64,000 nucleotides of DNA from CAZMNY01 sp964567745 (GTDB lineage Bacteria; Planctomycetota; Planctomycetia; Pirellulales; Pirellulaceae), in contig CAZMNY010000009.1 of assembly GCA_964567745.1 (NCBI GenBank), forward strand, positions 1 to 64,000. Reading direction: 5' to 3'. Positions within the stretch are counted from its first letter, which is position 1. Every line of letters starts with the position of its first letter. The position numbers were made by a program, and so were the translations under genes. This document shows, one piece after another, positions 61,909 to 64,000 of the stretch. The notes under the pieces were generated by a model, which saw nothing but the letters and a program-made list of their open reading frames with translations, searched no databases and was not told the DNA's origin.

Positions 61909-63189
61909 ATGAGACGAATCGAACGCCGCCAGTTTTTGAGAGTCGGCGCCATCGGCGCAGGTTTGACACTCGCCGATTATCTGCGTCTTCGCGGCGTGGA
62001 AACGCCAGCGTCCTCAAAGCGTTCGGCGATCTTTGTCTTCATGGAAGGCGCGCCGTCGCATCAAGACACATTCGACTTAAAACCCAACGCGCCACTGGAA
62101 GTCCGCGGTGAATTTGCGGCTGTCGATACCAATGCGGCCGGCGTCAAGATCTGTGAACACCTGCCTCAACTTGCCTTGCGTGCCGACAAATTTGCCGTGC
62201 TTCGAGGCATTACGCACAACATCGCGGATCACGGCCTGGCCAAGAAATATCTGCTAACGGGAAACAAGGCGTCGCAGACGATCAGTTACCCCGAATATGG
62301 GAGTGTCGTCAGTCATCAATTCCCGTCGCGGCCGGAGCTCCCTACTTACGTGTCGATCGATGAGTCGTTCGTGGGGCCGGGGCACTTGGGCTCGCGTTAC
62401 AGCCCATTGACCGCCGACAAGCCGCAACACGGCGTTCCGTATTCGGTGCGCGGCGTGTCGCTTGACGACGGTTTAACTGTGTCCAAGTACAGGTCGCAGA
62501 AGAAGCTGTTGGACGATCTTGATAACGCCTTTCGAGGATATGAAGACCTCGACGATCAAGTCCGCGGCATGGACAGGTTTTCACAACAGGCTTATTCGAT
62601 TATCAGCGCGCCGCGAACTCGAGCCGCCTTTGACTTGTCGAAAGAGAAGCCGTCGGAGAGCGACCGCTTTGGGAAGCATGAGTTTGGACAATCGCTGCTG
62701 CTCGCCGCTCGACTCATCGAGGCGGGAGTGCATTTTGTGACCGTGCGGCTGCGTCCCGCCGATTTCGATTTCGATACCCACTCGGAAAACTTCTCTCGGC
62801 TGCGAAGGCTGCTGCCGCCGTTTGACAAAGGTCTTGCCGCGTTACTAGACCGTCTCGAAGAACGCGGGCTATTGTCTTCGACAGCGATTATGGCCGCCGG
62901 CGAATTCGGCAGAACTCCCAAGATCAACCAAGCCGGCGGGCGAGACCATTGGGCCCGCGCGATGTGCGCGGTGATGGCCGGAGGAGACGTCCGAGGTGGG
63001 CAAGTCGTAGGCGAAACAGACGAGACGGCTGCGGAGCCGGCCAGCGTCGGTTACACACCCGATCAACTTGCCGCGTCGTTCTACGCCAACATCGGCATTC
63101 GCTCGAAAATGGAATTTCAGTCCAATGTAGGGCGTCCGATCACACTGGTCCGCGACGGCGCGCCGATCGACAAACTGTTTACTGGATAG
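61909..63189 (+). CDS. DUF1501 family protein, Tat-exported
   Basis: A 426-residue protein with an N-terminal twin-arginine signal (IERRQFLRVGAIGAGLTL). It shows the family's conserved blocks: FVFMEGAPSHQDTFDLKPN, DKFAVLRGITHNI, AAGEFGRTPKIN and QAGGRDHW. The fold belongs to the alkaline phosphatase/sulfatase superfamily, function unknown. This is the third intact DUF1501 gene in the window, and its sequence is closest to the 8671 copy in the GEFGRTPK and GRDHW motifs. It ends the operon that starts at 57117 and converges on the sulfatase gene at the right edge. Confidence 0.92.
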   Translation: MRRIERRQFLRVGAIGAGLTLADYLRLRGVETPASSKRSAIFVFMEGAPSHQDTFDLKPNAPLEVRGEFAAVDTNAAGVKICEHLPQLALRADKFAVLRGITHNIADHGLAKKYLLTGNKASQTISYPEYGSVVSHQFPSRPELPTYVSIDESFVGPGHLGSRYSPLTADKPQHGVPYSVRGVSLDDGLTVSKYRSQKKLLDDLDNAFRGYEDLDDQVRGMDRFSQQAYSIISAPRTRAAFDLSKEKPSESDRFGKHEFGQSLLLAARLIEAGVHFVTVRLRPADFDFDTHSENFSRLRRLLPPFDKGLAALLDRLEERGLLSSTAIMAAGEFGRTPKINQAGGRDHWARAMCAVMAGGDVRGGQVVGETDETAAEPASVGYTPDQLAASFYANIGIRSKMEFQSNVGRPITLVRDGAPIDKLFTG

Positions 63190-63240
63190 AGCAGGCGCGA
63201 CGGCCGCCTTCAGCAGGCCGCACATGACGGGCAAGCGATG

Positions 63241-64000
63241 TCATTTGCGTTCATCTTCCTCGCCGCTCAAAGGAATCGAGTTAGCTTCGATGTCAGCTGC
63301 CAACTTCTCCGCCAGCCTTGTCATCGTCTCGACCCTTTCGAGTTGCTCTTTCGCCAAGTTGGCTTTTTCCGAGGGATCATTTCCTAGATGGAAGAGCACA
63401 CGGCCACGATCGGAATGCTCGACTCCTTTTACCTCGCGCAAGTAAAGCTTCCACTCGCCGACTCGAATCGCTTCGAGTTTTGCCCAACCGTTCCAATACA
63501 AAAGACTGGTGCGAGCATGCGAGGCGTTCTTGTTGCCGAATAGCGACGGCCAAACGTTGACACCGTCCATCTTGGGAAGCGAATTTTGGTCTCTAGGCTT
63601 CAAGTCGATTCCGCAAGCGTGTGCGAGCGTCGGCAATACGTCAATCGCAGCGGTCAGCTCATCGCATTTCTGCGCGGGAGGGATTACTCCGGGCCAACGC
63701 ACAATGCAAGGAACGCGCGTGCCACCTTCGAGAGACGACCATTTCAAACCACGATACGGCTTGGCCGATGCCCATTTGCGTTGCCCTGGTTCAGGGCCGT
63801 TGTCCGACAGAAAAACGACAATCGTTTTTTTCTCAATCTGCTCTTCCTTCAGAGTCTCAACAATCTTGCCAATACGACTATCAAGTTCTTCAACGACATC
63901 ACCGTATGCCTCGTTCGCCGACTTACCCTTCCAATCGGGATGTGCCTGTGCCGGAAAGTGGGGTGCCGAAAACGGAAGGTATAAAAAGAACGGTTTAGCT
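63241..64000 (-). CDS. Sulfatase, C-terminal part, cut by window edge
   Basis: The minus-strand frame is open to the right edge, so the gene's 5' part with the formylglycine signature lies outside. The visible part of about 252 residues starts KPFFLYLPFSAPHFPAQ, then VVFLSDNGPEP with the DN metal motif, SLEGGTRVPCIVRWPGVI and WKLYLREVKGVEH with a short FHLGNDPSEKANL tail. These are the standard C-terminal half of type I sulfatases. A TTG at 63747 inside the frame is not the real start. It faces the DUF1501 gene with 51 bases between the ends. Confidence 0.88.
   Translation of the reverse strand, partial: AKPFFLYLPFSAPHFPAQAHPDWKGKSANEAYGDVVEELDSRIGKIVETLKEEQIEKKTIVVFLSDNGPEPGQRKWASAKPYRGLKWSSLEGGTRVPCIVRWPGVIPPAQKCDELTAAIDVLPTLAHACGIDLKPRDQNSLPKMDGVNVWPSLFGNKNASHARTSLLYWNGWAKLEAIRVGEWKLYLREVKGVEHSDRGRVLFHLGNDPSEKANLAKEQLERVETMTRLAEKLAADIEANSIPLSGEEDERK

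Noticed and set aside
1..64000. tRNA, rRNA, riboswitch or CRISPR array
   Set aside because: I saw no sequence with the expected conserved features; a dedicated covariance-model scan would be needed to exclude small RNAs.

Overview
The window looks like a chromosome segment of a planctomycete, most likely a Pirellulales-type lineage. The evidence is the families it carries: DUF1501, DUF1549/DUF1553 (PSCyt2/PSD1), PSCyt1 planctomycete cytochromes, the DUF1587-1595-1592-1588-1585 set, DUF1552, many sulfatases, PQQ-type beta-propellers and giant exported WD40 proteins. Almost every intact product starts with a Sec or Tat signal, so this is a periplasm/cell-surface gene region. No tRNA, rRNA, CRISPR or core housekeeping gene was seen.

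Layout. (1) 1-2300 is a gene graveyard: the 3' end of a transposase, a truncated small ORF, a zinc-ribbon membrane protein cut by an in-frame TAG, and an IS21 IstB relic with a frameshift. (2) 2349-26379 is a seven-gene plus-strand cluster: giant WD40 protein, thioredoxin-like protein, DUF1501, DUF1549/1553 cytochrome, PPC/coiled-coil protein, PSCyt1-WD40 protein, giant WD40 protein. By eye the three WD40 proteins hold 42, 28 and 42 blades, all multiples of seven. (3) 26620-32210 is a minus-strand operon, DUF2330 then PSCyt1/DUF1549/DUF1553 then DUF1501, with overlapping ends. (4) 32562-34239 is a second graveyard: a DUF1552-DUF1588 fusion scar and a sulfatase pseudogene. (5) 34295-37245 is a minus-strand PQQ propeller and a sulfatase. 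(6) 37680-47365 is a tightly coupled plus operon: sulfatase-cytochrome fusion, Vgb-like propeller with two heme motifs, DUF1587...1585 cytochrome, DUF1552, PQQ propeller. (7) 47758-53101 holds an ECF sigma factor, a FecR-type membrane regulator and a large YVTN/diheme/IPT/ankyrin protein. (8) 53160-56791 has a divergent PQQ propeller and a sulfatase. (9) 57117-63189 is PQQ propeller, DUF1549/1553 cytochrome, DUF1501; a partial sulfatase converges on it at the right edge.

How it fits together. A DUF1549/1553 (or DUF1592-type) c-type cytochrome-like protein paired with a DUF1501 (or DUF1552) Tat-exported protein occurs four times intact and once as a scar. Each time it lies near exported propellers and often near sulfatases. 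Fifteen candidate heme c attachment motifs lie in eight proteins. My inference is a set of parallel exported redox/hydrolase modules, possibly for sulfated polysaccharides. The least described is the 24-kb cluster at 2349-26379, where the giant propellers may scaffold the cytochrome and DUF1501 proteins. The biochemical function of these DUF families is not established, and nothing here proves the substrate.
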